The notes below the pieces were generated by a model that worked only from the letters and a program-made list of their open reading frames with translations, ran no database searches and was not told where the DNA came from. From Candidatus Endomicrobium labiotermitis (lineage in GTDB: Bacteria > Elusimicrobiota > Endomicrobiia > Endomicrobiales > Endomicrobiaceae): DNA of 39,493 nt. How positions within the stretch are numbered: position 1 is the stretch's first letter; the number at the start of each line of letters is the position of its first letter. Where the stretch lies: positions 1 to 39,493 of the forward strand of contig WRFE01000008.1 of assembly GCA_009778965.1 (NCBI GenBank), read 5' to 3'. Shown here one piece after another: positions 7,864 to 14,723 of the stretch. The position numbers and the translations under genes are program-made.

Positions 7864-8607
7864 ATGAAACTTAAAGGAAAAACTGCAGTAATAACGGGTT
7901 CAGCCCAGGGAATCGGCAGAGCAATTGCCGAAGTTTTTGCTCAGCAAGGAGCTAATGTTGTTATATCGGACATTAACGCTGAAGTATCGCAAAAAACTTC
8001 CGAAGAAATAAAAGAAAAGTACGGGGTAGAAGTTTTATCCGTTGCGGCAAACGTTGCAAAGTTGGAAGATTGTGAAAACCTCGTCAAGTCCTCGCTTGAC
8101 AAATTCTCTAAAATAGATATACTTATTAACAATGCCGGAATAACAAAGGACAATCTTGTTTTGAGAATGTCCGAAACCGAATGGGACGCGGTAATCGCGG
8201 TTAATCTCAAAGGTGTGTTTAACTGTATAAAAGCGGTTTCAAAACCTATGCTTAAACAGAGAGAAGGCAGAATAATAAATATAGCTTCGGTTGTAGGTCA
8301 GATGGGTAATGCCGGACAAATTAATTACTCCGCTTCAAAGGGCGGCGTAATTGCTATGACAAAAACCTGCGCGAAAGAGTTTGCTTCAAGAAATATTCTT
8401 GTAAACGCGATTGCTCCGGGTTTCATCCGCACGGCAATGACAGATAAATTAACCGAAGACCAGAAAAAAGCAATGTCGGATATGATTCCGCTTTCAAGGC
8501 TTGGCGAAGCTGCTGACATAGCAAACGCAGCGTTGTTTTTCGCAAGCGATGATTCGTCTTATATAACGGGTCAGATTTTAGCGGTAAACGGCGGAATGTA
8601 TATGTAA
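7864..8607 (+). CDS. fabG: 3-oxoacyl-ACP reductase (FabG)
   Basis: 247 residues of the short-chain dehydrogenase family. FabG reduces 3-oxoacyl-ACP with NADPH. TGSAQGIGRA (11-20) is the Rossmann glycine motif. Asn114, Ser142, Tyr155 and Lys159 (NYSASKGGV) form the catalytic tetrad, and the C-terminus ITGQILAVNGGMYM is typical. An in-frame ATG at 7852 would add MGEN, but GGGAG at 7855-7859 sits correctly for the ATG at 7864, and most FabG proteins begin MKLKGK-like, so 7864 is preferred. Confidence 0.95.
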   Translation: MKLKGKTAVITGSAQGIGRAIAEVFAQQGANVVISDINAEVSQKTSEEIKEKYGVEVLSVAANVAKLEDCENLVKSSLDKFSKIDILINNAGITKDNLVLRMSETEWDAVIAVNLKGVFNCIKAVSKPMLKQREGRIINIASVVGQMGNAGQINYSASKGGVIAMTKTCAKEFASRNILVNAIAPGFIRTAMTDKLTEDQKKAMSDMIPLSRLGEAADIANAALFFASDDSSYITGQILAVNGGMYM

Positions 8608-8644
8608 CGGCAGAGAATAATTAATAAATAATAAATTTACGGCA

Positions 8645-8675
8645 AAAGTTGTTTTGAAATTGTTAATTGTGGCTA
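8645..8675. repeat. Possible remnant of the conserved intergenic element upstream of acpP
   Basis: AAAAGTTGTTTTGAAATTG here resembles the tail of the element before icd (AAATTGTTTTGAAAATT) and before recA (GAGTTTTGAAATTGCTTA). As in those copies it is followed by a TTGACA promoter. Only the tail is present and the match is short, so this is tentative. Confidence 0.35.
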
Positions 8676-8698
8676 GAAGAATTGGCAGTAAGTAGTAT

Positions 8699-8725
8699 TT
8701 GACATAAAAATAATGCAACTACAAT
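8699..8725 (+). promoter_or_regulatory. Likely promoter for acpP-fabF-rnc
   Basis: TTGACA (8699-8704) and TACAAT (8720-8725) share hexamers with the icd promoter, including the phrase AGTATTTGACAT, but the spacer is only 15 bases, which is suboptimal. A separate promoter for acpP is plausible because ACP is needed in large amounts. Confidence 0.6.
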
Positions 8726-8760
8726 AAAGTAGTGCAGATAACAAAAAGGGAGGCAGTAAA

Positions 8761-9000
8761 ATGGCAGATTTTGAAGCTAGAGTGAAGGAAATTATTGTTG
8801 AGCAGTTAGGCGTTGATCCGGCTGAAGTTGTAACAGGCGCATCTTTTGTTAACGATTTAGGCGCTGACTCTTTAGACACGGTAGAACTCGTAATGGCATT
8901 TGAAGAAGAGTTCGGTATGGAAATTCCTGACGAAGAAGCTGAAAAAATTCAAACCGTAGGAAATGCGGTTGAATATATTAAAGCTCACGCCGGAAAATAA
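8761..9000 (+). CDS. acpP: Acyl carrier protein
   Basis: 79 residues, acidic, the normal size. Ser37 in [12 protein letters not shown] is the site for the 4'-phosphopantetheine arm. Helix II after it ([12 protein letters not shown]) is the recognition helix for the Fab enzymes. A very strong ribosome site (GGGAGG) and its own likely promoter fit high expression. fabF follows 17 bases later. Confidence 0.97.
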   Translation: MADFEARVKEIIVEQLGVDPAEVVTGASFVNDLGADSLDTVELVMAFEEEFGMEIPDEEAEKIQTVGNAVEYIKAHAGK

Positions 9001-9017
9001 ATAAAAATAGGCTGAAA

Positions 9018-10259
9018 ATGAAAAAGAGAATAGTTATAACAGGTATAGGCGTAGTTACGCCTATCGGTATCGGTAATGCCGAATTTACGAAGTCGTTAAA
9101 AGAAGGCAAGTCCGGTATTTCTGCAATCGAGCATTTTGACATAAGCGATTTTTCGACAAAAATCAGCGGTTATATAAAAGATTTTAACCCTGAACAGTTT
9201 GTTGATAAGAAAAAAGCGAGAAGAATGGCGAGATTCACGCAGGTGGGTATGGCTGCCGCGAAATTGGCTATTGAAGATTCCGGTCTTGACATTTCCAAAG
9301 AGGATATGTCAAGAATCGGCGTTATAACCGGTACGGGCATGGGCGGTCTTGATGTTATAGAAGAAGAAGAAAAGGCGCTCCTTGAAAAAGGACCAAGAAG
9401 AGTGAGCCCTTTTCTTATTCCTATGATAATAACCAACATGCTTCCTGGCGAAATTGCGGTACAGTATGGTTTTACGGGACCCAATTATGCAGTTACCAGC
9501 GCCTGCGCTTCCGCTAACCACGCTATGGGCGACGCGTTAAATATGCTTCGCTGCGGATATGTCGATGTAGTAGTTTCCGGAGGAGCTGAAGCAGTTATTA
9601 CTCCTTTAGGACTTGCGGGTTTTTGCAATATGAAAGCCGTTTCTCCAAAAAATGACGAGCCGCAAAAAGCTTCCAAACCCTTTGACAAAAACCGTGACGG
9701 TTTTGTTATGGGAGAAGGAGCGGGCATTATAATTCTTGAAACTCTTGAGCACGCTTTGGCAAGAGGAGCAAAAATTTACGCAGAGCTTGCGGGTTACGGT
9801 GCTTCAGACGACGCTTACCATATAACCGCGCCCGAACCGGAAGGCAAAGCTGCCATTCTTGCTATGGAAAAAGCCATAGCTGACGCAGGAATATCAAAAG
9901 ATGAAGTAGATTATATTAACGCTCACGGAACTTCAACTCCGTTAAATGATAAAACCGAAACTTTTGCGATAAAAAAAGTTTTCGGCGAAAGAGCGTATAA
10001 GATTCCTATATCTTCGACAAAATCGATGACAGGACATCTTTTGGGAGCCGCCGCGGGAGTGGAACTTGCCGCGACAGTGCTTTCTATGCAGGATGGTTTT
10101 ATTCATCCGACAATAAATTATGAAACTCCGGATCCTGAGTGCGATCTGGATTATGTCCCCAATAAAGCAAGAGAACAGCAAATTCATTGCGCCATTTCAA
10201 ATTCGCTCGGGTTTGGCGGACATAATGCGACGGTAGTTATTAAAAAATATGAAAAATAG
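9018..10259 (+). CDS. fabF: 3-oxoacyl-ACP synthase II (FabF)
   Basis: 413 residues, full length. FabF performs the elongating Claisen condensation. The Cys-His-His triad is Cys163 in TSACASANHAMG, His303 in NAHGTSTPLND and His340 in SMTGHLLGAAAG. The N-terminus RIVITGIGVVTPIG and the C-terminal NSLGFGGHNATVVIKK are diagnostic. The gene overlaps rnc by 11 bases, so the two are probably co-translated. Confidence 0.97.
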   Translation: MKKRIVITGIGVVTPIGIGNAEFTKSLKEGKSGISAIEHFDISDFSTKISGYIKDFNPEQFVDKKKARRMARFTQVGMAAAKLAIEDSGLDISKEDMSRIGVITGTGMGGLDVIEEEEKALLEKGPRRVSPFLIPMIITNMLPGEIAVQYGFTGPNYAVTSACASANHAMGDALNMLRCGYVDVVVSGGAEAVITPLGLAGFCNMKAVSPKNDEPQKASKPFDKNRDGFVMGEGAGIIILETLEHALARGAKIYAELAGYGASDDAYHITAPEPEGKAAILAMEKAIADAGISKDEVDYINAHGTSTPLNDKTETFAIKKVFGERAYKIPISSTKSMTGHLLGAAAGVELAATVLSMQDGFIHPTINYETPDPECDLDYVPNKAREQQIHCAISNSLGFGGHNATVVIKKYEK

Positions 10260-10932
10260 AGAGCTTGAAAAACTTCAAAAGGTTATTGAATACACATTCA
10301 ATAACCTTGAAGTTTTAATAACCGCTCTTACGCACAAGTCGCGTGCGGCGGAGTCAGGTTTTAAAAGTTATAACGAGCGAATGGAATTTTTAGGCGATAG
10401 TATTTTGTCCGCGGTTGTCGCGGACGCTCTCTATAAAAAATACCCCGAAGAAACCGAGGGGAAACTCTCGCAGCTAAAATCGCAAATTGTTTCAGCCCAT
10501 AATTTAAGTGATTGGGCTAAACTTATAAATCTCGGCGATTTTATTTTTTTGGGCAGAAGTGAAGACAGCAAAGAAGCGCGAAACCGCGAAGGTTTGCTTT
10601 GCGATACGTTCGAGGCGGTTTGCGGAGCAATTTATATTGACGGCGGTTTTGAAAACGCGCAAAAGTTTATTTTGAAATTTTTAGACGAACAGAAAGAAAT
10701 AGAGATAACAGATTACAAAAGCAGGCTTCAGGAAGCGTCTCAGTCGGATTGTAAAGAACTGCCCAAATACAAAATAATAAAAGAATTCGGGCCCGACCAC
10801 GACAAAAAATTTGAAGCGGCAGTTTATATAAAAAATATGCTTTTAGGCAAAGGCACGGGGCATTCCAAAAAGGAAGCCCAGCAGGAAGCCGCCAGAGAAG
10901 CGTTGGAACACATAAAAAAAGGCAATTCGTAA
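10249..10932 (+). CDS. rnc: Ribonuclease III
   Basis: 227 residues. RNase III cleaves double-stranded RNA in rRNA processing and regulation. The signature ERMEFLGDS (43-51) and downstream Asp119 and Glu122 supply the metal-binding catalytic residues. A double-stranded RNA-binding domain follows (~157-224), ending KKEAQQEAAREALEHI. It starts inside fabF, a common acpP-fabF-rnc arrangement. The last codons and TAA are written in the sequence GGCAATTCGTAATTG, which matches the word used in the AATTCGTAATT repeat family, so the repeat may define the 3' end. Confidence 0.95.
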   Translation: MKNRELEKLQKVIEYTFNNLEVLITALTHKSRAAESGFKSYNERMEFLGDSILSAVVADALYKKYPEETEGKLSQLKSQIVSAHNLSDWAKLINLGDFIFLGRSEDSKEARNREGLLCDTFEAVCGAIYIDGGFENAQKFILKFLDEQKEIEITDYKSRLQEASQSDCKELPKYKIIKEFGPDHDKKFEAAVYIKNMLLGKGTGHSKKEAQQEAAREALEHIKKGNS

Positions 10933-10955
10933 TTGTCGTTAAACGGGAGTTTTAA

Positions 10956-12146
10956 ATGGTAATGGAATATTTTTTATCTGAAGAAGAACAGATGATGGTT
11001 GAGACGGCAAGAACCATCGCTGTTGAAAAGATTAAACCGGTAAGAGAACACTATGATGAAAAAGAAGAGTTTCCGTGGGAAATAGTAAAAGAATTCGCGC
11101 AGGCTGATTTGTGCGGACTTTATATTCCTGAAGCATACGGCGGAATGGGCTTTGGTATTATGGGTCTTGTATTGGTTGTCGAAGAACTTTGCAAAGTTGA
11201 CGGAGCAATTGCTTTGTCGATTGCGTGCACGGCTCTCGGAACGCTTCCTATAATAATAGCAGGAAATGAAGCCCAGAAGCAAAAATATCTTCCGGATATA
11301 GCTTCAGGTAAAAAACTTGCGGCTTTCGGTTTGACCGAAGCAGGCGCAGGTTCGGATGCCACTGGAATGACTACAACCGCGGTTAAAGACGGCGATTATT
11401 ATGTTTTAAACGGTACGAAATGCTTTATCACTAATGGCGGTGACGCTGAAACATATACGGTTTTCGCGAAAACCAATCCTTCAAGAGGCCCGAGAGGAAT
11501 TTCGTGCTTTATTCTTGAAAAAGGAATGCCCGGCTTTGAGTTCGGCAAAAAAGAAAAAAAGATGGGAATTAAAGCTTCTTCAACCAGAGAGTTGATATTC
11601 AATAATTGCAGAGTTCATAAAGATAATTTGCTAGGAAAAGAAGGGCACGGATTAATGGTTGCTCAGGCTACGCTTGACAGTTCCCGTCCTGGAGTTGCTT
11701 CGCAGGCTTTAGGTATTGCTGCGGGCGCCCTTGATGAAGCCGTGGCTTACGCGAGAAAAAGAGTTCAGTTTGGCCAGCCGATAGCTTCATTTCAGGGAAT
11801 ACAGCATATGATGGCTGATATGGCTACAAAAGTTGAAGCTGCAAGAGCGCTGCTTTATGCTTCTGCAAGAATGATAGACGCGGCAACAGAAAAGCTTACA
11901 AAAGCGCCGGAAAAACGCACAAGCAAAGAATCCGCAATGGCGAAACTTTATTGTTCCGAAGTCGCTATGGAAGTTACTACGAATGCCGTTCAGATTTTCG
12001 GCGGATACGGATACAGCAGAGAATATCCTGTTGAAAAAATGATGAGAGACGCAAAAATTACGACAATATATGAAGGCACAAGCCAGATACAGAAAAACGA
12101 AATTGCGTTGAACTTGATAAAAGAATCAGCAGCGAAGAGTAAATAG
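10956..12146 (+). CDS. Acyl-CoA dehydrogenase (butyryl-CoA dehydrogenase-like)
   Basis: 396 residues of the short-chain acyl-CoA dehydrogenase family, FAD-dependent. FGLTEAGAGSDATGM and FITNGGDAETYTVFAKT are FAD and substrate motifs. The catalytic base is Glu373 in IYEGTSQIQ. The C-terminal region RVQFGQPIASFQGIQHMMADM and QIFGGYGYSREYPVEKMMRDAK are hallmarks. GGGAG at 10945-10949 is well placed for the ATG at 10956; the ATG at 10962 is a weaker alternative. It precedes etfB and etfA, so Etf is its likely electron partner. Either direction is possible: enoyl-CoA reduction (crotonyl- or caffeyl-CoA-like, coupled to bifurcation) or acyl-CoA oxidation. The substrate cannot be read from the sequence. 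Confidence 0.92.
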   Translation: MVMEYFLSEEEQMMVETARTIAVEKIKPVREHYDEKEEFPWEIVKEFAQADLCGLYIPEAYGGMGFGIMGLVLVVEELCKVDGAIALSIACTALGTLPIIIAGNEAQKQKYLPDIASGKKLAAFGLTEAGAGSDATGMTTTAVKDGDYYVLNGTKCFITNGGDAETYTVFAKTNPSRGPRGISCFILEKGMPGFEFGKKEKKMGIKASSTRELIFNNCRVHKDNLLGKEGHGLMVAQATLDSSRPGVASQALGIAAGALDEAVAYARKRVQFGQPIASFQGIQHMMADMATKVEAARALLYASARMIDAATEKLTKAPEKRTSKESAMAKLYCSEVAMEVTTNAVQIFGGYGYSREYPVEKMMRDAKITTIYEGTSQIQKNEIALNLIKESAAKSK

Positions 12147-12149
12147 AAT

Positions 12150-12243
12150 ATGAGATGATGAGAGGATGGGAAGTTGAGAGAAGCTGTGGTTGTTTAAGTT
12201 TTTGCCGTTGCTCACCTTCTCAACATCTCATCTTCCCAACATC
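12150..12243. repeat. Foldback element F2 (GATGAGAAG-word type)
   Basis: The purine-rich left arm (GATGATGAGAGGATGGGAAG, 12154-12173, and onward to 12180) pairs imperfectly with the pyrimidine-rich right arm (12211-12243, ending CATCTCATCTTCCCAACATC). The loop contains GTTTTTGCCGTTGCTC. The core GCCGTTGCTC recurs in F4 and, in inverse orientation, F6. It separates the acyl-CoA dehydrogenase gene from etfB. Confidence 0.75.
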
Positions 12244-12267
12244 GTCGTTAATTAAGAGGTTTTTAGT

Positions 12268-13053
12268 ATGAACATAATAGTATGTATCAAACAAGTCCCA
12301 AATACTACAAACGTACAAATCGACCATGAAACGGGACGTCTTAAAAGAGAAGGCGTTGAATCAATAATCAATCCTTTTGACGAATACGCCATTGAAGAGG
12401 GCGTTCGTCTTAAAGAAAGAATAGGCGGAAAAGTTATAGTTGTGACAATGGGGCCTCCTCAGGCAGAATCGGCTTTGAGAGAAGCCATTTCAAGAGGAGC
12501 CGACGAAGCCGTTTTGGTAAGCGACAGAGCTTTCGGCGGAGCGGATACTCTTGCGACTTCTTATGCTTTGTCTTCGGCTATAAAAGTAATAGGCGATTAC
12601 GGCGTAATTTTCTGCGGTAAACAGGCAACTGACGGCGATACTGCGCAAGTAGGTCCCGGAATTGCCGAAATGCTTGATATTCCTCACATTGCTTATGTTA
12701 AAAAAATCGAAAGCATTGATGATAAATCAATAAAAGTTGAAAGAATGATGGAAGACGGTTACGATTTAATCGAATCGCCGGTTCCCGTTCTTTTAACCGT
12801 TGTTAAAGAAATAAATAATCCGAGAATCGCGTCTCTTAAAGGTAAAATGGCGGCAAAAAAAGCTGTTATCAAAACCCTTTCTGCGGCGGCAGTTAACGCG
12901 GATGATAAAAGAATCGGACTTAACGGTTCGCCGACGCAGGTTATGAAAATATTTACGCCGCCTCAAAGGCCCGGCGGTGAAAAATTTACCGGAGAACCCG
13001 CAGCGGTAGCATCGTCTTTGGTAAAAAAATTGTCGGAAATGGGCGTTATATAA
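12268..13053 (+). CDS. etfB: Electron transfer flavoprotein, beta subunit
   Basis: 261 residues. EtfB pairs with EtfA and binds AMP or, in bifurcating Etf, an additional FAD. NIIVCIKQVPNTTNVQID opens it; NPFDEYAIEEGVRLKE and the signature VERMMEDGYDLIESPVPVLLTV are present. The stretch GVIFCGKQATDGDTAQVGPGIAE is conserved. Together with the ferredoxin-fused EtfA this suggests a bifurcating complex linking NADH, ferredoxin and the acyl-CoA dehydrogenase. A weak GAGG ribosome site precedes the ATG. Confidence 0.95.
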   Translation: MNIIVCIKQVPNTTNVQIDHETGRLKREGVESIINPFDEYAIEEGVRLKERIGGKVIVVTMGPPQAESALREAISRGADEAVLVSDRAFGGADTLATSYALSSAIKVIGDYGVIFCGKQATDGDTAQVGPGIAEMLDIPHIAYVKKIESIDDKSIKVERMMEDGYDLIESPVPVLLTVVKEINNPRIASLKGKMAAKKAVIKTLSAAAVNADDKRIGLNGSPTQVMKIFTPPQRPGGEKFTGEPAAVASSLVKKLSEMGVI

Positions 13054-13058
13054 ATTCA

Positions 13059-13141
13059 GATTGAAGATTGAAGAGTTAAGAGTTAAGATACGACTAGTTT
13101 TTTTCTGTATCTTCACTTTTCACTCTCCACTCTTCACTCTT
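13059..13141. repeat. Foldback element F3 (GAAGAGTTAAGAG-word type)
   Basis: A purine-rich left arm of near-tandem words (GATTGAAGATTGAAGAG and AGTTAAGAGTTAAGATAC, 13059-13091) faces a pyrimidine-rich right arm (13107-13141, words such as CTTCACTTTTCACTCTCCAC) across a T-rich loop. It lies between etfB and etfA and ends in TTTTTT, yet etfA must be expressed with etfB, so it is not an efficient terminator or etfA has another promoter. Confidence 0.7.
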
Positions 13142-13158
13142 TTTTAGGGAGTTGGAGA

Positions 13159-14364
13159 ATGTCAAACAGTATAGTAGTTTTAGCAGATAAATGTGTTGGA
13201 TGCGCGGTTTGCGTAGGCTCTTGTCCTTTCGGCGCGATAAAAATGGACGCAAATATTGCCGTCATAGATTTAAACCAGTGTAAATTTTGCGGCGCTTGCG
13301 TAAAGGATTGTCCCGCAGATGCTATAGAAATGAAAAAAGAAGAGCAAAAAGTCACAATAAATAAAGACGACTATAGAGGCGTTTGGGTTTACGCAGAACA
13401 AAGACACGGCGAAATTTCGCACGTTGTTTATGAACTTTTAAACGAAGGTTCAAGACTTGCTAAACAATTGGGAGTTCCTTTGAGCGCTGTTTTAATCGGT
13501 GACAATATAAAATCAAAAGCGCAGGATTTAATAGACAGAGGCGCTGAGAAAGTCTATATTTTTGACGCACCGGTTTTTATCGAGTTTCAGGATGATCCGT
13601 ACGCTGCTATTCTTACGCAGTTAATAGAAAAAGAAAAACCTGAAATAATTCTTATGGGCGCGACAAACATAGGCCGTTCTTTCGCGTCAAGAGTTGCCGC
13701 GAAAATCCAGACAGGCTTAACCGCAGATTGTACGTCTTTGGATATAGATCCGGAAACAAGAAATCTTATGCAGACAAGACCTGCTTTCGGCGGAAACATT
13801 ATGGCTACGATTTTAACGCCAAATCACCGTCCGCAAATGGCAACTGTAAGACACAAAGTTTTTAAAGAAGCTAAAGCAGAACAGGGGAGAAAAGGCGAAA
13901 TAATCGAAAGCAAATTTGACGCCGCTACATTGCTTAACAGAACCAAGTTCCTTGGTTTTATAAAAGATACAAGCGCGCATATAAATATATCCGACGCCGA
14001 TATAATAGTTTCCGGCGGCAGAGGATTAGGAAAACCCGAAGGGTTTAAATTGATTGAAGAATTAGCAGAACTCCTTGGCGGAGCCGTAGGCGCTTCAAGA
14101 GCGGCAGTAGATTCCGACTGGATACCGTATTCTCATCAGGTAGGGCAGACAGGAAGAACAGTTGCTCCTAAAATTTATGTAGCTTGCGGAATTTCAGGGC
14201 AAATACAGCACATGGTAGGAATGAGCTCAGCCGATACCATAATTGCTATTAATAAAGACGCGACATGTCCGATGATGCAGACAGCGACTTTTGCTTTGGA
14301 AGGCGATTTGTACGAAGTAATTCCGAACATAATAAAAGAAATAAAAGCCTCAAGATGCTCTTAA
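13159..14364 (+). CDS. etfA: Electron transfer flavoprotein alpha subunit with N-terminal ferredoxin domain
   Basis: 401 residues. The first ~60 form a 2x[4Fe-4S] ferredoxin domain: C12-x2-C15-x2-C18-x3-C22 and C41-x2-C44-x2-C47-x3-C51, each ending in the Cys-Pro pattern. The rest is EtfA, with the FAD-binding C-terminal segment from SGGRGLGKPEGFKLIEEL through SHQVGQTGRTVAPKIYVACG. Ferredoxin-fused EtfA is known in the bifurcating caffeyl-CoA reductase complex (CarE) of Acetobacterium. It probably routes electrons to ferredoxin while the acyl-CoA dehydrogenase reduces an enoyl-CoA. GGGAG precedes the ATG with normal spacing. A strong terminator follows. Confidence 0.95.
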   Translation: MSNSIVVLADKCVGCAVCVGSCPFGAIKMDANIAVIDLNQCKFCGACVKDCPADAIEMKKEEQKVTINKDDYRGVWVYAEQRHGEISHVVYELLNEGSRLAKQLGVPLSAVLIGDNIKSKAQDLIDRGAEKVYIFDAPVFIEFQDDPYAAILTQLIEKEKPEIILMGATNIGRSFASRVAAKIQTGLTADCTSLDIDPETRNLMQTRPAFGGNIMATILTPNHRPQMATVRHKVFKEAKAEQGRKGEIIESKFDAATLLNRTKFLGFIKDTSAHINISDADIIVSGGRGLGKPEGFKLIEELAELLGGAVGASRAAVDSDWIPYSHQVGQTGRTVAPKIYVACGISGQIQHMVGMSSADTIIAINKDATCPMMQTATFALEGDLYEVIPNIIKEIKASRCS

Positions 14365-14395
14365 AGACAAATAATAATTAATAATTGAATAAAGT

Positions 14396-14442
14396 AAAAA
14401 GAAACAGCCGATAACAATACTGTTACTGGCTGTTTCTTTTTT
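14396..14442 (+). terminator. Intrinsic terminator after etfA
   Basis: GAAACAGCC (14401-14409) pairs with GGCTGTTTC (14428-14436), extended outward by A/T pairs. The loop itself can form AACA/TGTT pairs. Followed by TTTTTTG. Closes the etf transcription unit. Confidence 0.85.
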
Positions 14443-14473
14443 GTTTTGGAAGTATTAATTGACATACTTGCTG

Positions 14474-14546
14474 TGTCACTCTGCGCGAAGTCGCAGGGTC
14501 TATGAATATTTATAGATTCTGTGAACGCTTTGCGACGCAGAATAAC
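14474..14546. repeat. REP-like palindromic element R1
   Basis: TGTCACTCTGCGCGAAGTCG starts it and TGCGACGCAGAATAACGA ends it; CTCTGCG pairs with CGCAGAA-like sequence across an internal ATAGATTC hairpin. The wording TCACYCTGNGCGAAGTCGNAGGGTCT matches R4 near hydE. Confidence 0.7.
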
Positions 14547-14573
14547 GAATAAGACGAATAGGTTTTAGAGAAG

Positions 14574-14602
14574 TTGTAAAAATCAAGCAACTTTTATAAA
14601 AT
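14574..14602 (+). promoter_or_regulatory. Weak candidate promoter for the autotransporter gene
   Basis: TTGTAA (14574-14579), a 17-base spacer and TAAAAT (14597-14602). Sequence quality is modest, but it is the best site found between the etfA terminator and the ATG at 14724. Confidence 0.35.
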
Positions 14603-14608
14603 AACGAT

Positions 14609-14677
14609 GTCATTATTGCGGACTTGAGCCGCAATCTCGTAGTAATTTATAGATTGCGGGTCAGGACCAGCAATGAC
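14609..14677. repeat. REP-like palindromic element R2
   Basis: GTCATTATTGCGGACTTGAG followed by CCGCAATCTCGT, then AGATTGCGGGTCAGGACCAG and CAATGACA. The ends GTCATT...AATGAC are complementary and each half forms its own hairpin. Same general TGTCATT...AATGACA plan as R3, R6 and R7. Confidence 0.75.
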
Positions 14678-14723
14678 AAACAGGGTTTAAAAAACGATTG
14701 TCATTAAAAAACAGGAGAAAAGC

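Larger units (their letters stand above)
14365..14723. other. 359-base gene-free region: terminator, two REP-like elements, weak promoter
   Basis: Contains the etfA terminator (14396-14442), an isolated TTGACA at 14459-14464 with no -10 at the proper distance, REP-like elements at 14474-14546 and 14609-14677, and a weak promoter candidate between them (TTGTAA at 14574, TAAAAT at 14597, 17-base spacer). No gene seen on either strand. Confidence 0.65.
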
